Shown piece after piece: positions 33,823 through 43,174 of a stretch of DNA of 64,000 bases. Under the pieces are notes generated by a model, which was given only the letters and a program-made list of their open reading frames with translations, searched no databases and was not told the origin of the DNA. The stretch's first letter is position 1; each line of letters begins with the position of its first letter. A program made the translations under genes and the position numbers. The DNA comes from Rhodobacteraceae bacterium LMO-JJ12 (GTDB taxonomy: Bacteria; Pseudomonadota; Alphaproteobacteria; Rhodobacterales; Rhodobacteraceae): assembly GCA_021555075.1 (NCBI GenBank), contig JAKGBX010000001.1, forward strand, positions 1,364,001 through 1,428,000, given 5' to 3'.

Positions 33823-35130
33823 TTATTTCACGATCTTTTCGTTTTTGACAAACATGTTGGCCCATGCGCGATCAATCAGTTCGGGCGACATTTTGTAGGG
33901 TATACCCTCAAAATCGCAAACCGCGATCATCTGATCGATCAGGAAGATCGGCTGGTAGTTGGCATAAACGTTCTTGATGGTCGGGTATTTCACCTTGAGC
34001 AGGTGAATCAACGCGGCTTCGTCAAGTTCTATGCCGCGCTTGCGCGCCACCATGGCGAAGATCTTGAGGAAGTCTTCCTGATTGGGACCGTCGATCTTGA
34101 TCTTGAAGAAGATCCGGCGCAGGGCCGCTTGGTCAAAAATCTCGTTCGGGTGGAAGTTGGTCGAGAAGATGACAAGTGTGTCGAACGGCACCTCGAATTT
34201 CTCGCCTGATTGCAGCGCCAGGATGTCCTTGTTTTCTTCCAGCGGCACAATCCAGCGGTTGACCAGCGCCTGGGGCGGTTCCTGTTGGCGGCCCAAGTCA
34301 TCGACGATGAAGATGCCGCCGGTCGATTTCAGCTGAAGCGGGGCCTGATAGGTGCGCGCGGTCGGGTTGTAGACCAGATCGAGCATGTCGAGGGTCAGTT
34401 CGCCGCCGGTGATGACGGTGGGGCGGTCGCAGCGCACATAGCGCGTGTCGAAGGTGGTGCGGCGGCGCAGGGAATTGGGATCGTCGGTTTCCTGCTCGGC
34501 GGCGGAATGCACGATGGGGTCATAGACCGTAATCACCTGCCCGGAATATTCGATGGCGCGCGGCACATAGATCTTGTCGCCCATGGCATCGCGGATGCCG
34601 TTGGAGATCGAGGATTTACCGTTACCCGGCGGGCCATACATCAGGATCGAGCGGCCAGCCCCGACAGCCGGGCCAAGATGGTCGAGCAGTTCGCCCGGCA
34701 GCACCAGATGGCCCATCGCGCCGACCAGTTGTTCGCGAGTGATCTGGATATTGCGGATTGATTGGCGCTTGATCTGTTCGCGATACACATCAAGCGGCAC
34801 AGGCATGGCACCGAAATATTCGGATTGGGCGAGAGCATCGAGCGCGCGCGCCTTGCCGGCATCGGTGAGCTGATAGCCCATTTCGCCACCTGCGCTGGCA
34901 TTGAGCGTGCCGGTGGCCTCGAACAGGCGCTGTTCGCGGCCGATATCGACCAGTTCCTGGGTCACCTGTCGGGGCAGGCAGATGGCCTTGGCCATCTCTG
35001 TGACCTCGCTCACGTTCTTGCGAAAGACGGTTTTCAGCAGGATGTCGCGCATCATGATGACGGGAAGATTCATCTCTTCGATCGTGCGCGGCGGCGGCGG
35101 GGCCATAACGGCATTGGGCTGCATGTTCAT
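33823..35130 (-). CDS. AAA ATPase linked to the Tad pilus locus
   Basis: This 435-residue protein has an N-terminal winged-helix-like region (about 30-115) and an AAA core with Walker A LMYGPPGNGKSSISN (about residue 160) and Walker B GGIFIVDDLGR (about 275). An Arg-bearing STNFHPNEIFDQAALRR follows. It has no membrane segment. In Roseobacter genomes a gene like this sits at the end of the tad locus, but its job is unknown; it may control assembly or regulation. The start at 35130 begins the conserved N-terminus. Confidence 0.8.
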   Translation of the reverse strand: MNMQPNAVMAPPPPRTIEEMNLPVIMMRDILLKTVFRKNVSEVTEMAKAICLPRQVTQELVDIGREQRLFEATGTLNASAGGEMGYQLTDAGKARALDALAQSEYFGAMPVPLDVYREQIKRQSIRNIQITREQLVGAMGHLVLPGELLDHLGPAVGAGRSILMYGPPGNGKSSISNGIRDAMGDKIYVPRAIEYSGQVITVYDPIVHSAAEQETDDPNSLRRRTTFDTRYVRCDRPTVITGGELTLDMLDLVYNPTARTYQAPLQLKSTGGIFIVDDLGRQQEPPQALVNRWIVPLEENKDILALQSGEKFEVPFDTLVIFSTNFHPNEIFDQAALRRIFFKIKIDGPNQEDFLKIFAMVARKRGIELDEAALIHLLKVKYPTIKNVYANYQPIFLIDQMIAVCDFEGIPYKMSPELIDRAWANMFVKNEKIVK

Positions 35131-35392
35131 CGCAATACGCCTGTTCTTAACTCGGGGTTTCGGCGCGATGGTTTGCGCCTGGCTGCTCGGGTGCGCATTT
35201 TGCGCTTATGCACGGCAGTTTACCGTGAATGCGCGTCACGCCCAAACAAATTCCGTTCACTGGGCATATTGGCCCCAGAAAGTGCAGAATTGATGGAATT
35301 AGGGGCCAGATTAAGGACGGACCCAAGGAAAGTTCGCGGCGCAACTGTGGCGATGGCGCCGGTTTGGGCCGCGCGCCCAGCTTTCGCGGCCA

Positions 35393-35887
35393 CTATGATC
35401 CGTAATAGAGGCCCAATCCGATGTAGGTGGCCAAAGTGCCACCAAGGGCAAGACCCATCGGGAAATCCCAGCCGCGGTTCCAGCTTTCCCATCCGGGCGC
35501 CAGTTGACGCAAGGGGCTGTGGCGGGCCAGACGGTGGGTCACGAAGGCAGCCAGCAAGTTGGCGGCAAAGAGAGGCAGGATCAACCGGATGTCGCCGCCA
35601 GCAATGAAGGGCGCGGCGGCGGCGGCGAATTTGGCGTCTCCGGCACCGATCATGCCCGCCGCGTTCATGATGATACCGATAAGCAGAACAATCACCAGAT
35701 GCGAGAGACGCCACGCATAGTCAGGCAAAGGCATCAGAAAAAGCCCCAGCACGACAAAGACCAGCGCGAGCGCCATCACCGATTTGTTGGGAATGCGCAT
35801 GGTGGCCATGTCGGACCACGCCGCCCAAGCGCAAATCGGCCAGACGAAAGGTGCAAACCACATCGCCGAAAGCTGGGTGATCTCCAT
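35393..35887 (-). CDS. cpaA: prepilin peptidase CpaA/TadV
   Basis: The 164-residue A24-type aspartyl protease has five or six membrane helices. The two catalytic Asp residues are in AAWSDMATMRIPN (near residue 26) and GAGDAKF (near residue 83). It should cut the Flp prepilins encoded at 45953-46476. It is the short TadV form without a methylase domain. It lies directly after the TPR protein gene in the same direction. Confidence 0.93.
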   Translation of the reverse strand: MEITQLSAMWFAPFVWPICAWAAWSDMATMRIPNKSVMALALVFVVLGLFLMPLPDYAWRLSHLVIVLLIGIIMNAAGMIGAGDAKFAAAAAPFIAGGDIRLILPLFAANLLAAFVTHRLARHSPLRQLAPGWESWNRGWDFPMGLALGGTLATYIGLGLYYGS

Positions 35888-35900
35888 CGGCCTACCCGGA

Positions 35901-36758
35901 TCAGTTGGCTACGTTCGATTCCAGCGCGCGCAGCGAGCGCACGGCGGCTTCGAAATGCTGCGGGTGGGTGTCGATGGCTTCGCGCAGCAGGCCCTTGCCG
36001 ATTTCGACATCGCCCTGCTTGATCGCAGAGAGCCCGAGCGTGTGCAAAAGCTGTGCGCGCTCTGACTGGGTCATCGTGATGACCGGCAGGTTATAGTTGC
36101 GCTGAGCGCCACGGGCGAGAACCATGTTGTTCTTGGCGGTAAACAGCGTCTTGTCGTTCTTGACCGCATCGCCGAACAACCGCTCGGCTTCGGTGAAGTC
36201 GCCGCGCGTGAGCTTGGAATAGCCCCAGTTGTTCATCACACCGGCGGGGCGGGTCGTCAGCCCGACGGCGATTTCATAGAAGCTGTCGGCCTTCTTCCAT
36301 TCCTTGTTGGAGTCCGCGACCATGGCTTCCAGGCGGTAGCGTTTGAAGGTTTCATGGGTGGGCGGCACCTTGTTGAGTGTCGCCTCGGCGCCCTTCCAGT
36401 CTCCGGCGCGGATCTGGGCGTCGGCCAGATCAACCCGGTCATCCTCGGTGGCGTCTTTCATTTTCGTCAGCTTTTCATAGGCCACAACGCCTTCGGTCGC
36501 GCGTTTGGCGCGGATCAGGGATTGTGCCAAGCCGCGCTGAAGATCGGCGCGCTCGGGCTGATCGCTGCTGGCACGCTGAAAATAAACGACTGCTTCGTTG
36601 GGGTCAGCCACGGTGAGCATGATGTCGTTGAGATTACTCTCGTCCACGACGTTCACGTTCTGCAAGGCGCGGTCAACGTTCCCGTTCGCCGATTTGTCAC
36701 ATGCGGTCAGAAAAACCGCACCCGACAGGCACAGGGTTAATATCTTGAGATGGCGCAT
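35901..36758 (-). CDS. TPR lipoprotein of the Tad locus
   Basis: The 285-residue protein has a lipobox (SGAVFLTACDKS) and about five tetratricopeptide repeats between residues 55 and 280. It resembles TadD, an outer-membrane-directed lipoprotein needed for secretin assembly. A second, shorter TPR lipoprotein gene lies immediately upstream, about 38 bp away. Together they probably act as pilotins or scaffolds for CpaC. Which of the two is the true TadD cannot be decided here. Confidence 0.85.
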   Translation of the reverse strand: MRHLKILTLCLSGAVFLTACDKSANGNVDRALQNVNVVDESNLNDIMLTVADPNEAVVYFQRASSDQPERADLQRGLAQSLIRAKRATEGVVAYEKLTKMKDATEDDRVDLADAQIRAGDWKGAEATLNKVPPTHETFKRYRLEAMVADSNKEWKKADSFYEIAVGLTTRPAGVMNNWGYSKLTRGDFTEAERLFGDAVKNDKTLFTAKNNMVLARGAQRNYNLPVITMTQSERAQLLHTLGLSAIKQGDVEIGKGLLREAIDTHPQHFEAAVRSLRALESNVAN

Positions 36759-36795
36759 TTGCCTGCGTCCTTTTACTGCCTCAGCCTCATTTTTC

Positions 36796-37350
36796 TTATG
36801 GTATCTGACGTATCAGGAAGTCGCTGCTTCCCCGCCGTACCAATTTATAGTCTTGCTCTTGATCATCATCATACGCAGGAGTTTCGATTTTTGCGAGTGC
36901 CAAGCGCAAATTATCGCGAATTGAGTCACTTTCGCCATTGTCGAGCGCATAGGCGCGGCGAAACACCTGTTCGGCCTCGGAAAAATTGCGCTGTTCCATC
37001 AGCACAACGCCGAGATTGTTCCAGTTTTCGGGAATGGATGGATCGGTCTTGATCGCGCGGCGCAAGAGCTTTTCCGCCTGCCCAAGTCGGCCGAGCCCGA
37101 GATTGGCGCTGCCGAGTGCCGAAATCACATCGACAGTCAAACCATGTTCGGCGGCGGCGCGGGTATAGGCCTGCAAGGCCAGTTCATGTTCGCCCGCATC
37201 CATCAGGCGATGCCCGACGACCAGACCATCCACAGCGGCCGCATTGTTTTTTGCACCGGGCGCAAACGGGCTGTCTTGTGCCGGGCCCAATGGCGCGGAA
37301 CACGCAACTAACAGCGCAAATGAAAATAGAGAAAATACCGCCCGTGGCAT
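36796..37350 (-). CDS. short TPR lipoprotein of the Tad locus (TadD-like)
   Basis: The 184-residue protein has a lipoprotein signal (SLFSFALLVACSAP) and three TPR units (about residues 45-160, with IPENWNNLGVVLMEQRNFSEAEQ). It is the first gene after the terminator that follows tadC (37434-37460), so it begins a new transcript with the other TPR gene and cpaA. The tail past the repeats is Asp-rich and ends RRGSSDFLIRQIP. Confidence 0.85.
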   Translation of the reverse strand: MPRAVFSLFSFALLVACSAPLGPAQDSPFAPGAKNNAAAVDGLVVGHRLMDAGEHELALQAYTRAAAEHGLTVDVISALGSANLGLGRLGQAEKLLRRAIKTDPSIPENWNNLGVVLMEQRNFSEAEQVFRRAYALDNGESDSIRDNLRLALAKIETPAYDDDQEQDYKLVRRGSSDFLIRQIP

Positions 37351-37433
37351 TGCTTGGCTCGATAGGTTGTTTTTTTATCGTTGTGTTGAGTGAGCCATAC
37401 GGGAAAATCGCAAAATACACGAGAAATTAGGTC

Positions 37434-37460
37434 GGTCCGGCGGATTTTTCACGCCGGACC
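37434..37460 (-). terminator. terminator after tadC
   Basis: GGTCCGGCG (37434-37442) and CGCCGGACC (37452-37460) form a perfect 9-bp stem with a nine-base loop, downstream of the tadC stop on the minus strand. The sequence after it on that strand is AT-rich (GACCTAATTTC). Confidence 0.7.
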
Positions 37461-37474
37461 GCTACTCGTTTGCA

Positions 37475-38446
37475 TCAGTTGCCGATGGCACCGAGCTGGG
37501 AAATGCCATGAACCGATGGGCCGACAAGGATGATCAGCAACGGCGGAACCGTCAACATCATCGTTGCCAGCGTCATCTTGGTTGGCAGCTTGTTGGCAGC
37601 TTCTTCGGCCCGCATCACCCGCTTGTCGCGCATTTCGCCAGCGTAGACGCGCAGCGCGTCGGAGATCGGCGTGCCGAAGGATTGCGACTGGTTCAACACG
37701 GTCACAAAGCTTGACACATCCTGCACGCCACAGCGTTCTGACATGTCGTTGAGCACTGAAGGTTTGTCCTTGCCGGCCTTGATCTCATGCGCGACCATTT
37801 CGAATTCGTCGGCAAGCGAGGGGTAGGACGCGCGGATTTCGCTCGCCACCTTGATGATCGCCTGATCCATCGACTGCCCCGCTTCGACGCAAACCAGCAT
37901 CATGTCGAGGGAGTCGGGGAAACCGTTGGTGATTTCTTCCTGACGTGAAGCCTGGCGTTTGTTGACCCAATACTTCGGGAGCATGTAACCCGCAGCACCG
38001 GGGCCGAGAATATACATCAACGTCTGCTGCGTCGTGACATCGGTGCCCGATTTGACCAGGATGAAATAGATCACCCCGACGATCAGAAAACCGATACCGA
38101 GCGCGAATTGGGAGAAGTGGTAATAGCGCACGGCATCGCGGTCACGATACCCCGCCTGCATCAGCTTGAGCTTGATGCCAGCCAGTTCTTCTTCGCTTTG
38201 TGGTTCGAGGAAGGTGGCGTATTTTTCCAGCTTGTCGTTACGCTGTTTCGCGCGCAGCTTTTCTTTCACATCCTGGGATGATTTATGCGCGTTGTTGCTC
38301 TTCTTGAGCTTGTCCAGCGGGTCTTCCTGTTTTGTCAGGAAGAGCGGCAGGGTGAGCAGGATCATCACCACGCCCAGAAAGCCGACCGCGATCAGTGGTC
38401 CCATCGGACCGAGCATGTCGGTCAGGAATTTGTAGAGTGCGTCCAT
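37475..38446 (-). CDS. tadC: Tad inner-membrane platform protein TadC
   Basis: The 323-residue protein has a T2SS-F domain with membrane helices near the N-terminus, at 120-160 and at the C-terminal end, and the conserved FPDSLDMMLVCVEAGQSMDQAI and NQSQSFGTPISDALRVYAGEMR. With TadB it forms the inner-membrane platform under the CpaF motor. The gene follows tadB after 16 bp and is closed by a terminator. Confidence 0.93.
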   Translation of the reverse strand: MDALYKFLTDMLGPMGPLIAVGFLGVVMILLTLPLFLTKQEDPLDKLKKSNNAHKSSQDVKEKLRAKQRNDKLEKYATFLEPQSEEELAGIKLKLMQAGYRDRDAVRYYHFSQFALGIGFLIVGVIYFILVKSGTDVTTQQTLMYILGPGAAGYMLPKYWVNKRQASRQEEITNGFPDSLDMMLVCVEAGQSMDQAIIKVASEIRASYPSLADEFEMVAHEIKAGKDKPSVLNDMSERCGVQDVSSFVTVLNQSQSFGTPISDALRVYAGEMRDKRVMRAEEAANKLPTKMTLATMMLTVPPLLIILVGPSVHGISQLGAIGN

Positions 38447-38462
38447 TGTGCGTGCCCTCCGC

Positions 38463-39431
38463 TCAGACTTTGATGTTCGTGAGCCAGCGCATCACGATGA
38501 GGTTGAGTGCCAGGAAACCGCCAACAAAGAGACATGCCGGTATGAACCAGGGGTGTTCCATGACGTCGTCGTAATAGTGCGGGTCCAGGAGCATGATTGC
38601 GATCAGGGCAATAACCGGGAAGCCCGACAGGAACTTGCCCGACCATTGCGCCTCGGCGGTGATAGCCTTGACGCGCCGGAACAGGCGGAAGCGGGCGCGG
38701 ATCACGGCGGCGAGGCCGGCCAGAATCTCGGCCAGGTTACCACCTGATTGCTGCTGAATCGTCACGGCAACCGCGAGGAAACGCAAATCCTGAAGGCCAA
38801 TGCGTTCGGCCATGTCCTTGAGCGCTTCGCCCATGTCGCGACCATAGGCGCTTTCGTCGGCGATGATGCCGAATTCAGAGGCCAGCGGGTCTTTCACCTC
38901 TTTCGAGACGATTTGAATCGCCGAAGAGAAGGGGTGCCCGACGCGCAGGCTGCGCACCATCAATTCAACCGCATCGGGAAGCTGTTCCTCGATCATCGCA
39001 AGGCGTTTCTTGGCTTTGCCGCTGACCCAGAAATAGACGCCGCCAACCCCCATTGCCACAGCGATCACCGCGCGGATTTCCACGGCGGTTTCGGTGCCCA
39101 CGGTCAGCCCGATAAAGGCCAGGCCCGAAAGACCGACCATGATCATCATGAGTTGTGCCGGTGAGAAGGCAATCGCGGCCTTCTGAGCCTTGTCGGCGAG
39201 CAGGGAATAGAGCGGAATTTTCCGCGATTTCATGTGCTGGTGCATCTCCTTGCGGAGTTTTTCCATCACTTCTTCGCGGTTGGTGCCTTTTTCCAGCATC
39301 TCCAGCCGACGGTTGACCCGGCTGTTGAGCGAAATCGACTTGCCGAAAACCGTGAGATAGAGACCTTCGACCAGCACAAGCACGCCGATGAAGATCAAGC
39401 CATAGATAAGTGGTTCTGCACTGATGGACAT
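38463..39431 (-). CDS. tadB: Tad inner-membrane platform protein TadB
   Basis: The 322-residue T2SS-F protein has helices near residues 5-25, 90-140 and 270-310. It has the motif LPDAVELMVRSLRVGHPFSSAI and QSGGNLAEILAGLAAVIRAR. It is the second platform component beside TadC. It lies 5 bp from cpaF and 16 bp from tadC, so the three are cotranscribed with cpaE. Confidence 0.93.
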   Translation of the reverse strand: MSISAEPLIYGLIFIGVLVLVEGLYLTVFGKSISLNSRVNRRLEMLEKGTNREEVMEKLRKEMHQHMKSRKIPLYSLLADKAQKAAIAFSPAQLMMIMVGLSGLAFIGLTVGTETAVEIRAVIAVAMGVGGVYFWVSGKAKKRLAMIEEQLPDAVELMVRSLRVGHPFSSAIQIVSKEVKDPLASEFGIIADESAYGRDMGEALKDMAERIGLQDLRFLAVAVTIQQQSGGNLAEILAGLAAVIRARFRLFRRVKAITAEAQWSGKFLSGFPVIALIAIMLLDPHYYDDVMEHPWFIPACLFVGGFLALNLIVMRWLTNIKV

Positions 39432-39436
39432 GAGCT

Positions 39437-40891
39437 TTACTCCGCTGCCATGGTGGGTTCAAAGATTGCGGGCGGCAAATCATAACCCCAAAGGCGGAAG
39501 CGTTCGGAGAAGTGCGAACGCACGCCTGTGGCTGTGTAGTGGCCGATGATCTTGTTGTCTGGTGTCAGGCCGACGCGCTGAAAGCGGAAAATTTCCTGCA
39601 TCGAGATCACATCGCCTTCCATGCCGGTAATTTCGGTAATTGATGTCATCCGACGCGAGCCATCCTGAAGGCGCGACGCCTGCACGATGAGGTTCACAGC
39701 CGAGGAAATCTGTGAGCGCACCGCCTTGAGCGGCATTTCCATCCCGGCCATGGCGATCATGTTTTCCAGACGGCTGATGCCGTCGCGCGCGTTGTTGGCG
39801 TGAATCGTGGTCATCGAACCATCGTGGCCGGTGTTCATGGCCTGAAGCATGTCGATGACTTCTTCGCCACGCGTTTCGCCGACGATGATGCGATCAGGGC
39901 GCATCCGAAGGGCGTTTTTCAGACAGTCGCGCGGGCTGACCTCGCCTTTGCCTTCGACGTTGGGTGGGCGGCTTTCCATTCGACCGACATGGGTCTGCTG
40001 GAGTTGAAGTTCCGCCGTGTCTTCGATCGTCAGGATGCGTTCGTCGTCAGCGATGAAGGACGAAAGAGCGTTGAGGGTTGTCGTTTTACCCGAGCCTGTC
40101 CCGCCCGAGACGATGACGTTGAGACGGCAGGCCACGGCGGCCTGGAGGTAGGCGGCCATTTCCTCGGAAAAGGCGCCGAAATTGATCAGATCGTCGATTC
40201 CGAGCTTGTCTTTCTTGAATTTCCGGATCGAGACCAGCGAGCCATCCACCGCAACCGGCGGCACCATTGCGTTGAAACGCGAGCCGTCTTGCAAGCGCGC
40301 ATCGACATAGGGGTTTGATTCATCAACGCGCCGACCCACGGCCGAGACGATCTTGTCGATGATCCGCATCAGGTGCTTTTCATCTTTGAAGGTGATGTCG
40401 CTCAGTTGGAGTTTGCCGTCACGTTCGACAAAGATTTGCTTGGGGCCGTTGACCAGAATATCGTTGACTGAATCGTCGGCCAGCAGGGTTTCAAGCGGCC
40501 CGAGCCCTTTGACTTCGTCGTAGAGTTCCTTGTTGAGCTGATTGCGGTCCTCGCGGTTCAGCACCATGGCCTTCTGGTTGAGAACCTCGGTGGTGATCTC
40601 GTTGATCTCGGCGCGCAGATCCGCCTCGCTTGCGGTGTCGAGCGCGGCCAGGTTGAGGTTTTCCAAGAGCTCGCGGTGCAGTTCGAGCTTCAGCTCACCC
40701 ATACGCTCCTTGCGCTTTTGTTCCTTGTCTTCATTCGCGGCGCGCGCGGGTTGTTTCGGCGAGGGGCGGCGCAGCGAGACCACCGAATCCGGTGTCGGCT
40801 CGGGCGCCTTGGCCTGCTGCAACTGGGTGACATTTCCGCCCCGTTTTGCGGGTTTGGCCTGTCCGTCGTTTTTCTTGTAGCGCGAAAACAT
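39437..40891 (-). CDS. cpaF: Tad pilus assembly ATPase CpaF/TadA
   Basis: The 484-residue secretion ATPase has Walker [17 protein letters not shown] (about residue 265), an Asp box, and [20 protein letters not shown] for Walker B and the His box. An N-terminal Lys/Glu-rich region (about 1-90) precedes the catalytic part. As a hexamer it powers extension, and in Tad systems retraction, of Flp pili. It lies 30 bp after cpaE. Confidence 0.96.
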   Translation of the reverse strand: MFSRYKKNDGQAKPAKRGGNVTQLQQAKAPEPTPDSVVSLRRPSPKQPARAANEDKEQKRKERMGELKLELHRELLENLNLAALDTASEADLRAEINEITTEVLNQKAMVLNREDRNQLNKELYDEVKGLGPLETLLADDSVNDILVNGPKQIFVERDGKLQLSDITFKDEKHLMRIIDKIVSAVGRRVDESNPYVDARLQDGSRFNAMVPPVAVDGSLVSIRKFKKDKLGIDDLINFGAFSEEMAAYLQAAVACRLNVIVSGGTGSGKTTTLNALSSFIADDERILTIEDTAELQLQQTHVGRMESRPPNVEGKGEVSPRDCLKNALRMRPDRIIVGETRGEEVIDMLQAMNTGHDGSMTTIHANNARDGISRLENMIAMAGMEMPLKAVRSQISSAVNLIVQASRLQDGSRRMTSITEITGMEGDVISMQEIFRFQRVGLTPDNKIIGHYTATGVRSHFSERFRLWGYDLPPAIFEPTMAAE

Positions 40892-40921
40892 TTGGCTCTA
40901 TCCTTTGTTTCGGGTCGGGTC

Positions 40922-42169
40922 TCAGGCCGCTTCGGCCTCGTTGCGACCAATCTCGTGCAAGCTCTGGGCCAGTTTTGCGATCTCGCGGCGCAGCGGATTC
41001 TTTGCCGCTGAACTGGCCAGCGGCAATCCGTGATCCGCAGCCTGGGTGACGGGCTTGCCGCCATCGGGCAATTGCAGCTCGACCGAGATATCTAGGCTTT
41101 CGCTCAGCCGTTTGACCCGCGATTTGCCATTCAGATCGGTGAATTTCGGCGCACGGTTCAGCACATAGCGCATTTTTTCAAAAGGCAGTTCCTCGGCCTG
41201 CAACGCACGTTTGAGCCGCAGGGTGTTCTGGGCCGAACGCATGTCGAGTTCGAGCGTGGCGAAATAGACATGCGCCGCGTTCAGAATTACTTCGCTCCAC
41301 TGAACCAGAGTCGACGGCATGTCGACGATCACATAGTCGAAATGGCTTTTGGCCATGTCGATGATCGCGGTCACATCTTCGGAGGTGATCAAATCAAGCG
41401 GCAGCATTTCGGTCGGTGCCGTCAGAACGCTCAGCTTTTCTTCGAAAACCACAAGCGCCTGTTTGAACACGTCGCTATCCATGGTGTCGGTATTGGTGAG
41501 CATTTCATAGACCGCTTCACGGCGGGGCAGGTCGAGATAGGTCGAGACCGCCCCGAATTGCAGGTCGAGATCAAGCAGGCAGACGCGTGGCGGGTCGGTC
41601 TTGGTGATCGTGGCCAGCTCCCAGGCCAGATTCACCGCCAGCGTGGTCGCACCGGTACCACCGGCAAGGCCGTGTACGGCGATGATCACACCATCGTGCT
41701 TGCCCGGACCCGAGCTTTTGGACGGTCCGGCGGGAGCCGCAGCAACGGGCGCGGGGGCTTCGGGTGTATTCAGACGCTCGATTGCCGCCGCCAATTCGTT
41801 TTCAGGCAGCGGGTAGGGGATGAATTCATCCGCCCCGTGTCGCAACAACTGGTGCAGCGCTGCCGGGCTCACATCTTCGGCGATCAGGATCACCTTGATG
41901 CCCTTGTCTTTGGCCGCCTCGATGATCTCTCCCAGCATGACGAGCTTTTCTTCGTCGCTTTCGTCAATCGCGATGGCGACAAAGACCAGGGATTCCGCTT
42001 CGGGTTGGCCGAAAAAGGCTTTCGCTTCGGCAAATCCAAGATCACCCCAGTTTTCGCCCAGAGCTGTCTCCATGTCTTCGATCAACAGGTCGAAATTCTG
42101 CACATCCCGGCTGATCGTGCAGGCTTGAAGCGGGCTTAGATCCCCCTGCAGAAGCTCTTTACTGGTCAT
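40922..42169 (-). CDS. cpaE: pilus assembly localisation protein CpaE/TadZ
   Basis: The 415-residue protein has an N-terminal receiver-like domain (about 20-130) and a ParA/MinD-type ATPase domain (about 150-400). The P-loop reads HGLAGGTGATTLAVNLAW, with neither of the lysines of the classical deviant Walker A, as reported for TadZ/CpaE proteins. It should localise the Tad machine at a pole or site. The ATG at 42169 was preferred over a longer frame because of GGACTGAGGC upstream. About 340 bp separate it from the OmpA gene, so it probably has its own promoter. Confidence 0.9.
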   Translation of the reverse strand: MTSKELLQGDLSPLQACTISRDVQNFDLLIEDMETALGENWGDLGFAEAKAFFGQPEAESLVFVAIAIDESDEEKLVMLGEIIEAAKDKGIKVILIAEDVSPAALHQLLRHGADEFIPYPLPENELAAAIERLNTPEAPAPVAAAPAGPSKSSGPGKHDGVIIAVHGLAGGTGATTLAVNLAWELATITKTDPPRVCLLDLDLQFGAVSTYLDLPRREAVYEMLTNTDTMDSDVFKQALVVFEEKLSVLTAPTEMLPLDLITSEDVTAIIDMAKSHFDYVIVDMPSTLVQWSEVILNAAHVYFATLELDMRSAQNTLRLKRALQAEELPFEKMRYVLNRAPKFTDLNGKSRVKRLSESLDISVELQLPDGGKPVTQAADHGLPLASSAAKNPLRREIAKLAQSLHEIGRNEAEAA

Positions 42170-42509
42170 TGCCTCAGTCCTTTTTGATACGGGCCGCAAA
42201 GGCGGCCTGTGCGACGGGAGAAATGGTGTCGCAACAAGCCCGGACCCGGTGGCCGCTTGTCGCGAGCACATTTATTCCATTGAAGCTAATCTCACGCGAA
42301 ACTGGGGCAACATTAGGGCTAAAAAGCCGAAATTATGCGGAATCTTGCGACGGTGAGGTGGCATATGCGCCGCGAAATTCATCGCCAGAGGCCAGCAGGG
42401 CAGGGGCGCGAGGCGGTGTCCGGCTCGGACATAATTGAATCATATTGTCGAGAGGGACCAGAAAACAGGATCTGCAAAAACTTGGGGCGCCCGAAAGCGC
42501 CCCGCTGTC
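42170..42509. other. 340-bp gap between the OmpA lipoprotein gene and cpaE
   Basis: On the minus strand this stretch starts with the terminator of the OmpA gene (42476-42503) and ends at the cpaE ribosome binding site, so it holds the cpaE promoter. I see no minus-strand frame of note. Short plus-strand frames lack support. Confidence 0.6.
42476..42503 (-). terminator. terminator after the Tad OmpA lipoprotein gene
   Basis: GGGGCGC (42484-42490) and GCGCCCC (42497-42503) form a perfect stem, and the minus strand continues AAGTTTTTGC, a five-T run. It lies 7 bp after the OmpA stop. Confidence 0.85.
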
Positions 42510-43151
42510 TTATTGCTTTGCCAGTGCCGTAGGTATCGTCGAGGGGGGAACCGCGCTGGCGACATATTCGCGATAGATGATGGCGGCATATTTGCCGTCC
42601 AGGACGCTGGGATGGTTGCGCACGAAGCCCGAAACTTCGGTCACGGTGCGCCGATTGCGACGATCGCGCCCCTCGGTGGCGATGATCGGTTGGGTTTCGC
42701 CGAAAGAAGCCACTGCCTCGAGTCGTGAGCGGCTGATTCCCTGGCTTGTGAGGTATGCGACGACCGCATTGGCGCGACGTAGGCCCAGACGCTTGTTATA
42801 GGCGTTCGAACCAGGCGCATCGGCATGGCCATAGACCCGGAACCGGACCTCGGGGAACTGACGGATCCAAATCGCCTGTTGGCGAAGGGTATCGCGAGAC
42901 CCAGCGTCCAACATCGCTGAATCAAAGGCGAAATTGACCGTAGATGGGACTTCCTGAGCAAATCGGCTGGCCAGGCTGTAAACATAACTGCGTTCGCCTG
43001 ACATGATTTGCGTGTTGTTCATCGTGGCGTTACCGAAGTAGCCATCGTCGATGTTTGCCCCGGCTTCCCGGAAGAAGGATTGTCCGCCGGGGGTGTCCGC
43101 CGCGCAGGCGGTCAGCGCAACCAGGCTGATTGGTGCAATCAGTTTCAACAT
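42510..43151 (-). CDS. OmpA-family lipoprotein of the Tad locus
   Basis: The protein has a lipobox (SLVALTACAAD), a unique middle, and a C-terminal OmpA domain (VNFAFDSAMLDAG, RVYGHADAPGSNAYNKRLGLRRA). It takes the position that cpaD often has in other Tad loci and probably ties the secretin complex to peptidoglycan. The ATG at 43151 is preferred over 43178 because GGGGGC lies nine bases upstream; it gives 213 residues. The secretin gene upstream ends 23 bp away. Confidence 0.85.
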   Translation of the reverse strand: MLKLIAPISLVALTACAADTPGGQSFFREAGANIDDGYFGNATMNNTQIMSGERSYVYSLASRFAQEVPSTVNFAFDSAMLDAGSRDTLRQQAIWIRQFPEVRFRVYGHADAPGSNAYNKRLGLRRANAVVAYLTSQGISRSRLEAVASFGETQPIIATEGRDRRNRRTVTEVSGFVRNHPSVLDGKYAAIIYREYVASAVPPSTIPTALAKQ

Positions 43152-43174
43152 GTGCTTGTGCCCCCGCATTCGCA

